Assembly: GCA_011009095.1 (NCBI GenBank)
Contig: VTPC01089976.1
Location: 318,931-382,930, forward strand
Reading direction: 5' to 3'
DNA from: Ignelater luminosus
Lineage: Eukaryota > Arthropoda > Insecta > Coleoptera > Elateridae
DNA length: 64,000 nt
Shown here: piece after piece, positions 12,240 through 23,800 of the stretch
Position numbering within the stretch: the first letter of the stretch is position 1
Layout of the letters: every line of letters begins with the position of its first letter
Program-made: the position numbers and the translations under genes
The notes under the pieces: model-generated
Told to the model about the DNA's origin: nothing
The model's input: the letters and a program-made list of their open reading frames with translations, nothing else
Database searches by the model: none

Positions 12240-13500
12240 AATTTCATAGTCTTTATCATTATTTATTTTTATGTTACTTGAAGGATAGCAGTGTGATTCG
12301 ACATTAGGTACATGATTTGGATATGCCTCTGTACCATTGTCAGTATAACTGTACTGAAATGGCAAGGGGGTATTGTAAGTCTTATTACAACAGGCCCATA
12401 AACTTTCGAACACCTTCGAAAGATCATATCCAGAGTTTATTGCTCAAGTCTTTCAAAATGTTATTCAGACCCTGCAAGAAACTTATTTTGGTTGACTGGA
12501 AAAAGCATATGTGGAATCTTTTGTTTGAAAACATTCCTCGTTTTATTATTTTGCTTGGAGAATCTGATTCTAAATCTTTTTCGGATGATTCATCTCACGA
12601 ACTAATGGAAGTGGAATGAGGTCTTACAATTATTTGGCATCAAAATTTTAATGTAATATCACCACAATCATCTTGTGGAAACAAGTTTGTACAATAAATA
12701 CATCATTATCAGCAATCTTTATAACTTGCAATGGAACCCAGGAAAGTGCCCTTAATCACCTAACAAAGGAACAGTACTAGAGACCATTTGCAAAACCACA
12801 ACATTGATTGTCAACCCTCATACACATTGGCAAACATAAGTTTTATTAATTCTTCAAGAATTAATTGTGTTTACATTTAATTCTTGAAAGTTTTGTAGAA
12901 ACCTTATTTTTATAATTATGATGTAAATATGCTTACTATTTTTATTAAAAAAATGTAGATAATACATTATAAGTAAAGATTTTTTAAAATTATTATTATA
13001 GTTGTGTTCTTAAAGCAATACAAAGCAGGAAATCTTTAATTCTTATAGTGGAACAAGTCTCCGCACTCAGAAGTATTAAAAAAAGAATCATTTAGATTCC
13101 CAGCATCTAAAAGTAATCATAATCGCACATAAATTTCTTATATATAATTCGAAGAGTTTCCTAGTATAACATTATCACCATCTTTATTTGTGAAAGTAAA
13201 AAGTGAACATTTAATTTCAATATTTTACAAAAAATAGGAATTTTTGTAAAACAATCTTTTACTGTAATCGATTTACAGATTTACAAGAATAAGTCAACAG
13301 CATGAGGTCAAACGGTTATAAAATCATAACCTTAAAGTACATTAAGTGTCGATAAGAGTTTACAAGCTGAGTTAATAGATAAGCAGCCTGGTTAACAATA
13401 CTCAAATTGTCATTCTGCCACAGCCATATACAATCCAGAAACATCGTGACCGGAATATAGGAAAAGTTTTACATGATAATTGTCTGTACTTTCTAAAATT
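12240..13500. other. Stretch with no supported gene
   Basis: A 100-codon plus-strand frame (12317-12619, ending SSHELMEVE) shows no domain I recognise and overlaps an opposing frame. The remainder is AT-rich with no feature I can support. Confidence 0.3.
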
Positions 13501-13513
13501 ATTCTTGACTACA

Positions 13514-13815
13514 CAGAGTGTTTCATAAAAACGCAGCACATAAAGATTAGGTTTTCTTTAAGGAAATGCCTTGTATATTTTGCTATTTTCTTATTTCTCA
13601 TCCAATGCTGTTTTGTAGAGATCTAAACCAAACAGTTTCAGCATTATTCAATTTTTTTTTGTAATGTAAACATTGTCAAATAACGAGCTACCTTGTTATA
13701 ATTCATAAAATTTGGTTTTAAAAAATTTTAACTACATCATCTTTTTTATACAGACAGGGTGATCAAGAAAGGAGAAACATAATTTTATTCGATTTTTGTT
13801 AAATGAGACACCCTG
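13514..13815. repeat. Degenerate CAGGGTG-type MITE
   Basis: CAGAGTGTTTCATAAAAACG at the left and GAGACACCCTG followed by TA at the right are imperfect inverted partners (the right end read inversely is CAGGGTGTCTCATTTAAC). A further CAGGGTGATC occurs inside near 13757. It looks like an old copy or two overlapping remnants. Confidence 0.4.
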
Positions 13816-14999
13816 TATATTTTAAATACAATTGCACCACTCTGATCTGCACCCTCAACAAGTATTACTTTAATTAGATGGAAAATGAAACAATCACTAA
13901 ATACTAAAACTTAGTTGTGTTCTAGAAAGCACTAAACATAAACCAACTTTACATTTTTTTAAATTTTACTTAAATGAAGGTAAACTAATAGAATTATCTA
14001 TAAATTATTTGAGATTATTTTTTGCAATTTTCTTAATATGAAACAAAATTTTTGTTGATATACTTCAAACTACAGAAAATTTCTAAATGGTGATTGTGTG
14101 ATTGATGTAATTTTCTTATTTCAGTTTGTAGTTTAACACACATCACACCCCTCTGCAAATGATAGATTGTAAATAAACCTCAAGAATATGGCAGAGGACG
14201 ACAATTTTTTTTTGTGTTTTCTGATCCCTTACTAGTTTGTAATTGAAATATAGTATACAGATACAAAAAATTGCAGGTTGTAAAGTATTCTTAATTTTAA
14301 GAATAGAACAATATATTATAAGGAAAGTTGTTTAGCATTAAAAAATATGTCCAAATATGGCCTCCTATTTCAAAAATAATTTTGTTGTTTTTTTCTTGCT
14401 AGGGTTTTGTGGTCAACTGTAAGGGAATTTGACATTCAGATTATGCTTGCATTGCCCGAGAATTTGCTAGTTTATTTAGTTGTTTTATTTTTGTGTTATC
14501 CTAGTTTAAATGTCATTGCAGTACAAAAATCATTTGTCATTATTTAACAAAAAACATTGTGTAGATGAATTTTACTTACATTATGATAAAGTTAAAGATT
14601 CTATACGTTATAGTTGCCAAGAAATTTACTATTATGAGATGAATGAAAATAAAAAAATTGTTTTTTATATAGGAGTTTTTTATATACAAGTTTTCTTAAT
14701 AATATATTGCTCTATTTCTAAAATTAGGAACACTTTATGACTTAATTGTTTGTATCAAGGGGATACACTATATGACTATTTTCACGATTCTGATATCAAC
14801 TTTCTGAAGTGCTTTCATTTCCATACAGCCATTGATTAAAATTTTTCCCATTGTTGCAAACTTGAATTACACTGTATAATTTATACATTTACATTCAATT
14901 AGATTGATTTAGGCAGAAAGAAAATTGATTTTTGTTTATTGTCAAAGTGTAATTAAGAAGTTTCTTCTAAGTTCCATTGAAAAATACAGTTTCTTGTTG
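13816..14999. other. Stretch with no supported gene
   Basis: AT-rich sequence. A 76-codon plus-strand frame at 14510-14740 follows a CATTGCAG that could be an acceptor, but its composition is that of AT-rich noncoding DNA and no partner exon was found. Confidence 0.3.
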
Positions 15000-15880
15000 C
15001 CTTACGTATGGGGTCCATGCTGATATTATTGAGATATATGGAAATTGTATGAGCTAGAAGCATTTCCATAGATGGAAAGCATCATACCACTCATTTCCTG
15101 GAATGGAGTCAAAATACTCTCTTATGGTGATGCTTTAAAGTTAAATGGCAATTACATAAGTTCTTTTCCAGGTTAGAAAATAATCAGAAATCCAACATTG
15201 CAAAATCAAGTAAGTAGAGTGGATGTTCAATAACTATTTTGCTTTAAGAAGTTTAAAGTTACAGCAGCACTATGGGAAAAGGCATTATCGTGAATACTTA
15301 GGTCTTGGAAAACTTCAAGCAGACTATGCTATGTGCTAGGATGCTGCGACATTCTTCTGTTCTTCCAATTTAATAACTTTCACCAGTCTACATCTGAAAA
15401 AGAAATAGCATACTTTTTTTTTCATTGCATGTTCTTTCACATTGGTCGGCATTGAATTAGTTTCAAACACCCATACTCTACTTTCTTAACACATCATAGA
15501 AAGGAATGTAGGTTTTATTCACCTGTTAAAAATGACTCGGTGACCACCATCATTAAGTATAATTCAAGAGCTTATTAAGTGATTCTTACATGCTTTGTGA
15601 AATCCAATTGTCTTTTAACATCCAACTCGATTTTGCAAACAGACCACATTTTCTGGGTTTACTACTGAAAAGGCTTTTCTGTATGTTCTTCGCCGCATGG
15701 CAAATTATGTGCCCTAGCTGTGCAATAGTCTGCTATTCTAACTCCATGACTCACAACATTTGAATCATACTTCATAGCTACATACACCAATAGAATTAGT
15801 GGAGCATGATTGCTGCTTGTGTATTTATGTTAGGATGGCCTCCATATCATACTCCCTTTTTGTATTTGTTATCTAATTGA
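15000..15880 (-). pseudogene. Degenerate mariner transposase
   Basis: Read on the minus strand and tolerating stops and frameshifts, this stretch gives recognisable mariner transposase pieces in order: RVWVFETNSMPT (about 15460), then SIHDNAFSHSAAVTLNFL (about 15245-15300), which carries the second catalytic aspartate in the HDNA motif, and EYFDSIP-like and EWYDAFHLW-like pieces (about 15060-15125) from the C-terminus. The order and spacing fit one collapsed gene. Many stops make it inactive. Element ends were not found. Confidence 0.7.
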
Positions 15881-16071
15881 TTTCAGATTTTTATCAGCAA
15901 TGCAATCCTTTAAATAAAATACAACAATAAAAAAACTGATCTAATATGAGTTACCTTCTTGAACAAAAAAAATGTATGATGTGAATAGATACACATCTAC
16001 CTATCATCTGTGCATGTTAAATATTAAGCAATTTTTCACAGCACATACACCAGTTACTATGATATGTGTTA

Positions 16072-16773
16072 AGACCGTTTTACATCTATCTAAATTTGGA
16101 AATAAATTTAGAACATAATTTAGTACTAAATTTTTCACTAAATTCTGAATAGTGTCATACAGTAAAATTTACAACTAAATTTAGAGAAAAAACTTTTTAG
16201 AACATGTTTTATTTCTGAAGCTAAATCGATGCACTAAATGTGCACAGTCTTGTAGGAGGATAATTTGAAAAGTTCTCAGAATGATCTATAGCCGCAATAG
16301 ATTATGGAAATTTTTTTTTGAAAATTAATAACTTTTTTATATTTTTATCTCTCAACATGGGCTTTCAGGGAAACTATAGAAACCCCCCAAAAACTTGAGG
16401 GCCTAAACCAAACTTAAGCCTCCATCACCATATACTGGAGACCAAACAGCAGTCGAGACAGTGAACAGAAGCTGGTTGTTCAGTTCTGAAGAAGTCAGTT
16501 TCCTCAGCTGGTAAGGTTATGGCGTCGATATTCTGGGACTCGAATGGAGTACTTTTGATTGATTACTTACTTTGCGCATGTCTCTTTTATACTAAAATTT
16601 ATGCAAAATTTACAACAATGTAAAACGTGCTACTAAATCAGTTTTTAACTAAATCTAAGTTTGAAATTTAGTTGTAGTTTTTCTGTATGATACTATTCGG
16701 AATTTAGTGAAATATTTAGTACTAAATTATGTTCTAAATTTATTTCCAAATTTAGATAGATATAAAATGGCCT
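16072..16773. mobile_element. Harbinger-like MITE with ~110 bp inverted repeats
   Basis: The left end AGACCGTTTTACATCTATC and the right end GATAGATATAAAATGGCCT are inverted partners. The arms stay similar for about 110 bp through repeated AAATTTAG-type motifs up to a CATACAG/CTGTATG pair. TTA flanks both sides (16069-16071 and 16774-16776). A three-base TTA/TAA duplication is typical of PIF/Harbinger. No transposase is present. The interior around 16300-16560 is unrelated sequence of higher GC. Confidence 0.75.
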
Positions 16774-17540
16774 TTACCGTTATGTTTATGCAAATGCAAA
16801 CAGTGGTTATTGGAGGGAAAGTTGCTATTAGATTGCACTTAAATATCATTTGTCTTGCAACATACCCAAGTTATAAGGTGTATTAAAAGTGTTAAAACTT
16901 TAATATCACTTGATCAACATACCGTTCCATTTTTGTAAGCTTTACGGTTTCTATTTCTTTTAGTTATGGGGTTACTAACAGTAACCACACTTGAATTAAC
17001 CAGGTCAGTTGTAATTAGTCATGAAAAATCACTCATTGTTCAACAAAACAAGTTATTATGTTATGTCATAAGAATTATTTTTAAGATTTCCCTTAGAAAA
17101 TCAGATTCAATAGTTTTTATAACACCTTTTAATTTATAATATTAACAGATTTTTTATTGTTTATTCATACATTATACTGTAACCAAAACTAGAAAGAATT
17201 TGTAATGTTTCAGCTTTTACATGTTTTTACCAAAATGCAATTCTAAAGCCACATGCTTTTTGGTATTAACTCTTAGGGCCGATTGCACCAACAATTTGAT
17301 TGCTATTTAATTTGATTGATGATCGAAAGCCCATAAGTAAAGTATAGTTTTTGATCTGCAATCAATTTTCATGAAACCAAAACATAGCTCAACAATTCTG
17401 ACAAACCTGGTGTTATTATAATTAAATTTTTTTTATAGCAGCAATCATTTCACAAATATTTAAAAAAAGGATAATCAGTGCTAATAGTTAAAACAATTTA
17501 TTCCAAACAACAAAACAAGCCAACTTGAATTTTATAATAA
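16774..17540. other. Stretch with no supported gene
   Basis: AT-rich spacer between the Harbinger-like MITE and the 3' end of the small secreted protein gene. Nothing further is supported. Confidence 0.4.
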
Positions 17541-17546
17541 TTTATT
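17541..17546 (-). terminator. Polyadenylation signal of the small secreted protein gene
   Basis: TTTATT on the plus strand, so AATAAA on the minus strand, lies about 60 bases past the stop codon of the gene at 17604-18466. Confidence 0.6.
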
Positions 17547-17603
17547 AAATAACAAAAACAGTATCAAAAATATAGCAATTTCCAGAATTTTGTTGTAGAT
17601 ACA

Positions 17604-18466
17604 TTAGTGATGGGCATCATCATCAGCTGGTTGTTTTACCCAGAAACCCCATGGTGCGAAATCATGATGACCATGGCCATGATCGTCGGGGCCGCGGTAT
17701 ACTTTAATTTGTACTCTTCCATGATGATCTGGAAATAGAATTTGTGTATTATTTAATATTAATATCTTGAATAATTAATCGTAATTATCTTTTAGATTAA
17801 TTAGCAAATTTAGATTTTAGTAAATAAATTCTTTGCATAATACTATATGAAGGTAAAGATTTTTACATCTTTTGGAAAACTAATATTGATAAATATGCCT
17901 GCATATTTTTTTTGGTATGGTAAAGTGTATTCGATGCAATCTTGAAAAATTTTGGTACCATCCCATTTCAGCTTCTAAAGAGAAATAATGTTCAGTATTG
18001 CAGTATATGTCTGTTTTGTTGTACAGTTCTTTAAATATTGAAATGGAGGTAACTCAAGAGTTTTCAAAGCAAACATAAAAACCTACATATCATTCTATAG
18101 TCTTTTATAGTATTTTATAATTAGAAATCTCCAATTATAGCAAAAAGAAAGTTTTTAAAGGATATTACTACATATTATAGTAACACCTTGTCAGGTATAT
18201 AATATGTAGATTTGCATACGAGCATCTCTAATGGAATAAACTTATTAATATTTAGTCAACAATAATTTGGTAAGTAAAATAAATATTTTTTCTGTAAACT
18301 TACGATCTCCTGTTGCTGCAGATTCAGAATCTTCATAGACAGGTCCTGACTGTGCAAAAGCGACTACCAAAGCAATCAAGAGGAATACAAACTGCGAATG
18401 AAATAAGAAAATTATTTACTATTAGATTTTCTTGTGTTTAATATAATTACTTACTTTGAACAACAT
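17604..18466 (-). CDS. Small secreted histidine-rich protein, three exons
   Basis: Exons on the minus strand are 18466-18455, 18391-18304 and 17728-17604, all with GT-AG borders (GTAAGT, TTCGCAG; CGTAAG, TTTCCAG). Together they give 225 bases, 74 residues and a stop. The start MLFKFVFLLIALVVAFA is a signal peptide with likely cleavage near AFA-QSG. The mature part has an acidic stretch (YEDSESAA), a conserved-looking core (GRVQIKVYRG), a D/G/H-rich run (DDHGHGHHD), FAPWGFWVKQP and a DDDAHH tail. There are no cysteines. Histidine clusters could bind metal, but that is inference. The first exon holds only four codons, a common arrangement in small insect secreted proteins. I do not recognise a named family. 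The well-placed promoter and poly(A) signal support a real gene. Confidence 0.8.
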
Positions 18467-18512
18467 TTTGTTTTAATAAATTTTGATCTTACTTGCACCA
18501 CTTGCAAAAATT

Positions 18513-18547
18513 GAATGATAATTGAACCCATTTGGTGTTTATATATA
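18513..18547 (-). promoter_or_regulatory. TATA box and initiator of the small secreted protein gene
   Basis: The minus strand reads TATATATAAA (18547-18538), then TCATTC (18518-18513), a match to the arthropod initiator TCAKTY. The TATA start is 31 bases upstream of the initiator A. The ATG at 18466 follows about 50 bases later. Confidence 0.75.
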
Positions 18548-18599
18548 CAAAATCTCGAGGATATAGAATATGGATGTTATTATTTATCAACATAAAGTT

Positions 18600-19800
18600 C
18601 AATCTCCACTGTAATTTCTTCACTACATTGACTAATCAAGCAGAAAAATTCCTTTCTTAAAAGTAAAACCGACACAAACTTGCTTGGTACAGTAGTGTAC
18701 TATGCATAGTAATGTTTGATAAAAACCATGAATGGTTTTTACATCAAATAATATGAGTGAAAGCTATTTTCACTACAGGAAGTTGTTTTTGTCTTATTTT
18801 TGTATCTTAACCATCCAATTGGTAATAAATTTAATAAAAAATTTAATAAATGCTCTCCCCTCTTACAAACATAAATTATTGTTTAATAGTAAAATTCAAT
18901 ATGAATTAGTATTGTACACCTTTAACTTCAAAGTAATTATCTGGTGAAAGAAAAAGAATTTATGGAATATCATCAAAACTGCTTTGCAATAAAATAAGCA
19001 AAGAAATTTATTAAACTTGTCTGTGCAATTATTATATTAACATGATTATGTAATTAATAGGATTGTCACTTATAAACTTGTATGTTTTATCTGTAATTTA
19101 AAACATTTACTCTGTTAGGGTGTATTCCATTGATTCCACCCTTACATGAATTTTATCTGTAATCCAAGTAAACTAATCTATTTGTGTTATTAATTGTAAC
19201 TCTATAAAGGGGGAACCTTTCAGTGATTACTTTTGAGCCACTAAAATGTCTTTTAAAAGCCCTGTCAGTATTTATTTTTTTACTCCTTCTTTATAACAAA
19301 TCTTCCTGATGCATATGAAACATGAAGCCTAATCACATTTGTTGTTACCTACATATTATTAATTTACTGTTGTTGTATACACTGTAGTCCAGTAGGATTT
19401 AGGTCTCTATAGTGCATTAGGATAAATTTCACCATTACAGATAGTCATGGACTAGAACTTTTAGTGACAGTGCAATTTCTATTATTGGTAATCTGCACAA
19501 ATCCTAAATATTTGGTTTTCTGTGTGCATTCTTATTAGTCACTTATATTATACTACTATATTAGAAAATCTTATTGCCATTATTATTATTATTGTATAGG
19601 TTTTAATCTGTGCAACCCATAAAAGTAGAAAATAGTCTTTCAGTATGAAGCTGTTTTGAATATCAAAATCAAGTTGCATCATTTAATATTTCCCTAACGA
19701 GTTTATCATTAAAACTAAATTTAATCAAGAAATCTATCCAGACTTCTGCCATATTGCAGTGTTAAAACAGTCGACTCAATGAAAACTCTACTAATTACGT
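18600..19800. other. Intergenic stretch, nothing recognised
   Basis: AT-rich spacer between the secreted-protein promoter and the 3' end of ARL16. It contains a short ATT microsatellite near 19577-19595. No gene is supported. Confidence 0.5.
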
Positions 19801-19825
19801 TCATATTCAATACTTAAAAGATGTA

Positions 19826-20402
19826 TCAAAAGACTTTTATCAACCATTCTAGAATTTCATCACACCCATCCCCATTAATAGCACTAGCTTCAATAATTTT
19901 AACATTTTGCTTTATTTCTTTTTGTAACCTCTTCATCTGCAACATAAGCAATGCTTCATTTCTCATCTGTCGATAGCTAACATCCATCTTAGTCAGAACT
20001 AGTAAAAACTGCAAATATAGGTATTAGGAACATATAAGAACCAAAGGAATTTGGAAAGTAGTACATTAGAATGTAAAATGTTTTACCTTTACACTTTTTA
20101 ATAACGGATCTGCTAAAATAGTGTACAGTAATAAACCTGCAGCAGATATTTGACATAAATTAGATGCATCTACAACGTAGATTATTTTTGTTATCCTGTT
20201 AAAATATTTATTCCATAAAGGTGCCATTGTTCCACCTAATTCTCTTATAGTAACAGAGAAATTACCCCTCTTAATTGTAAACAAATTAGTTCCTACTGTA
20301 GGTACTGAGGAACTTGTCTCATCGACTTGTTCGAAATTTTGTAATTTTTTTAAAAGTAGTGTTTTTTCCAGAACCGGTAGGTCCTAGACAAAGAGTAGTC
20401 AT
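19826..20402 (-). CDS. ARL16: ARL16-like small GTPase, two exons, one-base frameshift in the P-loop
   Basis: Exon 1 runs 20402-20087 and exon 2 20008-19826, joined by a 78-base GT-AG intron. ARL16 is an Arf-like GTPase of ciliary and Golgi traffic. The start reads TTLCLGPTGSGK, a P-loop at residues 7-13. Further on are PTVGTNL (switch 1 region), TIRELGG (switch 2, with RELGG in place of the usual WDxGG, as in ARL16), IIYVVDASN, LVLTKMD (the NKxD box as TKMD) and IEASAI (the SAK box). The C-terminus GCDEILEWLIKVF fits the family. A run of six A at 20362-20367, right after the P-loop glycine, is one base too long, so GSGK and the following LLLKKLQ lie in different frames. With five A the frame would be open for 165 residues. 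It could be a homopolymer assembly error, a polymorphism or a true lesion. There are no other breaks. Confidence 0.85.
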
Positions 20403-20838
20403 AGTTAATTATAATTTCTATTTGTTGATTTTGACTTGGACAAAGCTGTCATTATTAATTGCCGGCAGTTGCTAAGATACCAAATCCATTACAATCAACA
20501 ATCAAAACAGACAAATATGGACATTGATTCGATATAATTTTTTTATTTTTATCTTTTTAGGAATGTTAATTGCTAATTATTATTATCTCGCGTTTGTATT
20601 AACCTAAATAGATTTTTTATTAAAATAAAATGACCGTTATAAAGATATTTTATCATTATAAATTATGTAATTTAGAATGATACGGTCCGCCAATCAGTGC
20701 TCGCAAATCTGTAGCAGTCATGCGCCATTGGACGTGATTTAATTTTAAACGTAGGGCAGTTGAATTTTAAAACGTCAAATGTATTTGTGATATTAAAGAA
20801 TTATTAGTAGTATTTTGATATTTATCGTTGAACGAAAG
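20403..20838. promoter_or_regulatory. Shared upstream region between ARL16 and ARHGAP11A
   Basis: The two genes are divergent, with start codons 436 bases apart, so this stretch must hold both promoters and 5' leaders. I see no clear TATA box. A GC-richer segment around 20680-20745 (TCCGCCAATC, which contains a CCAAT box) stands out. Confidence 0.45.
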
Positions 20839-23800
20839 ATGTTTATGAACGATGTAAATAAAAAAGAAGAAATAAGAAACGTTGCAATACAAGATTTACG
20901 TAATTTGGGTATAAAATTTAGACCAAAGAAACAAAGGCATCATGTACAGGTTAGGTTTTTAAATTTTGCCATTTGAATACATTTTCATTTAATAAATCTG
21001 TGCTTGCAGGAAGTTAGAATTGGCCGTCGTATTTTTAAAACTGCTTTACACTTGCTACCAATGCAAACTGTTACTTTAGCAAGTGGTCAACAACTGGTAG
21101 TTCCAAAATTGGTTCATGAATTGTGTTCGTTTATATTAACCAAAGTAGAAACGGAAGGTTTATTTCGAAAAGGGGGATCAAAAGCAAGACAAAATGAAAT
21201 TCGAGTAAGTTTTGAACTTATTCATACGAAAATATATTTTGAAATAACATCATTCATACTTACCGATGTTTGCATTATCAGAACCAAAGAAAGTTTTCGT
21301 TAATGCAACTCTTAAAAGAACTGCTCATGTATACTATGTTATGCTTTAGTTTGTTCTAATAAGTAGTAAAGTACATTTTTTAAAAATTAATATGATTCTT
21401 AGATAAAGAAAAATTTAAATTGGAACATTTTTAGTTGTCATTGGATGCTGGTTGCTGTTTAGGAAATGAACACCATGAAGTAGATGTTGCAAATGTCCTG
21501 AAAACGTTTTTTAGAGAATTACCTGAACCACTCTTTCCTTTTAATTTTCACGAGCCGTTTTTACGATGTACACTTTTAAAAGAAAACAAACTTCATGCTT
21601 TATTTTTAACATGTTTGTTATTACCAAGTGAACATCTAAACACATTAGCCTATTTTATGCAGGTAGATATAAATTAGATATATTTAAAAAGTTTTTATTA
21701 GAAATTTAAACATTTTATATTGTTATCAGTTTCTGCATCATGTAACTCAATTTTCCAACGTAAATAAAATGGATTCATACAATCTATCAGTTATAATTGG
21801 TCCAACAATTTTTCCTGTGGATGAAAAGCTAGCAAATAATACAACTCATCGTATAACAAAAACTTGTGAATTATTTAAAGTAAGGACGATTTATTTAATT
21901 TTTGTTCATTAGTAATTAACCTAATTTTTTGTAGTTACTAATAGAAAATGCATGTAACATTGGTGTTATCCCAGAAGACATTATTGATCGTATAGCTTCA
22001 CTTTCTTCTTCCACAAATTCACATTCTGATGATGAAGTTGCAAATACTAAAAGAAAGAAGAAACGTAGAAGTGGATCTTTAACGCGTACTGATTTATGAT
22101 TAATGTGTTTGATTGAATTCTTTGCTAATAGTGACATTTGCAGGTATGTTTAATGGGCTTCGAAAAATTGTCAGTAGTAAATCTGTTGATACTGTAACTT
22201 CACCAGTGTTAGTAACTCCTGATTTATTAATAACCCCTAATCTGACTAAATCTGCTAAGAAACGAAAATTAGAAGGAGGAGGATTTTCTAATAAAAAGAA
22301 GTAAATTTTTATCATTGCTTTTTTTATAAATTCTACACTATGTTTTTTTTTTGTAGGCGTGAGCTACTTCAAACTCTTCCACAAGGTACAACTTTAAGTA
22401 CCCCAATCAGTGTTAATCCAAAGTAAGTTGTAAATCTTAATCTTGCATTTATCATTTTTCTTTATAAACAATCTTTCAGTCCTAAGAAAATTTCCCCTCC
22501 TAACTCCACTAGTAAGACCAATCATTACATGTAAGAGTTTCAATGTTTAATTTTTTGGTTACTATAATAGCTATAAATAAATTTCTAGAGCAAAAGAGAA
22601 GAAATCACAATGGAATTTAGGCAGTAAACGCAATAAACACTCAAAACAGAGTGATGACGCAGCATCTACAAATTCGAATGCATTTGCTGGCACTAGAGCT
22701 GTATTGGAACGCCGATGGTCTGCTGTAAGTCAGGCTGCTGGTTTTAGAAGAAATAAGACAAGAAATTCTTGTGGTACAGTGCCATTGCAACACAAAAAAT
22801 CAAAGACAGAGCTTCAAAAGCCTGAAAACTTAGAAAATAAGGTTCCTGATAATTGTGATATTGTTCTGGAAGAAAAGCATATTCCAGAACTTGACTATGT
22901 TAAAATTTCACGGACTGAATATGAAGAAATAAAAAATAGAGTTTCAGCAATTGAACAAAGAATTTCTTTAGAATTAGACAATATTTCACATGAAAATAAT
23001 GCTGAGCAACAAAGTAGTTCCGACAACGATGATGTAATTGTGAAAGTCCAGACTGCTTATGAAAAGACATTAGTAGAAGCTGAACCCTTAAGTCCAACAA
23101 CTGATCAACTAGCAAGGCGCTTGAGTAAAGAACTGAAAATTAGACGTTCTTATGAACAAAAGGTTGTTAGGTCACCGAGCGCTCGAAAGATTGGAAGCTT
23201 GCGTCGCCGTTCACGGGAACTGGAACGTCAGAATGCTAAGGTACAACGTAATCAATCATGGCACGTTGATCATATTGGAGCTATACCAAGAATCAATTTG
23301 AAACGAGGCAGACCAAATACTGTTTTGACAGGATTACGACATCCAACACCCCTGAAAGGTAGGTAATATCATACAGATCGTTGCACTTTCCAATTGATCG
23401 ACTTAGTGCCAAGAGTGTAAACAGTGTAACCCAAATGAACCGACCTAATGACATTTCATATGTCAAAGACCTAACCTTAAAACCCATAATATGGCACGTG
23501 ATTTTCCAGAGCCATTCAAAGCTGGTTTATTTGTGACATCATAAATTTTGTTAGACCAGAAAATGAATCGTTTTGAATATGCTCTGATAACTTAGGTTAT
23601 GTCTGTTTATGATAATAGTGTCAACTGAATAAATTAAAAAAGACTCAAGATAATAATTAATCGATAATATAATATGTAAGTAAATAATTCCATTATTATC
23701 TTTACATATAAATTGTTGCCCCGTTGTTTTGTAAATGAATTCAGGTTATAACCTAACTTTTCAGTAACCAGTAATTTAAAACATAACTCATGTGGTTTGA

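Noticed and set aside
14510-14740. 76-codon plus frame after a CATTGCAG
   Set aside because: AT-rich amino acid composition (Lys, Ile, Tyr, Asn), no partner exon in phase with the candidate exon at 10782, no recognisable motif.
22144-22304. ARHGAP11A exon 6 ending at the TAA at 22302
   Set aside because: A GTAAAT donor at 22301 joins in phase to 22357 and continues the conserved RELLQTLP sequence, so the stop lies in intron.
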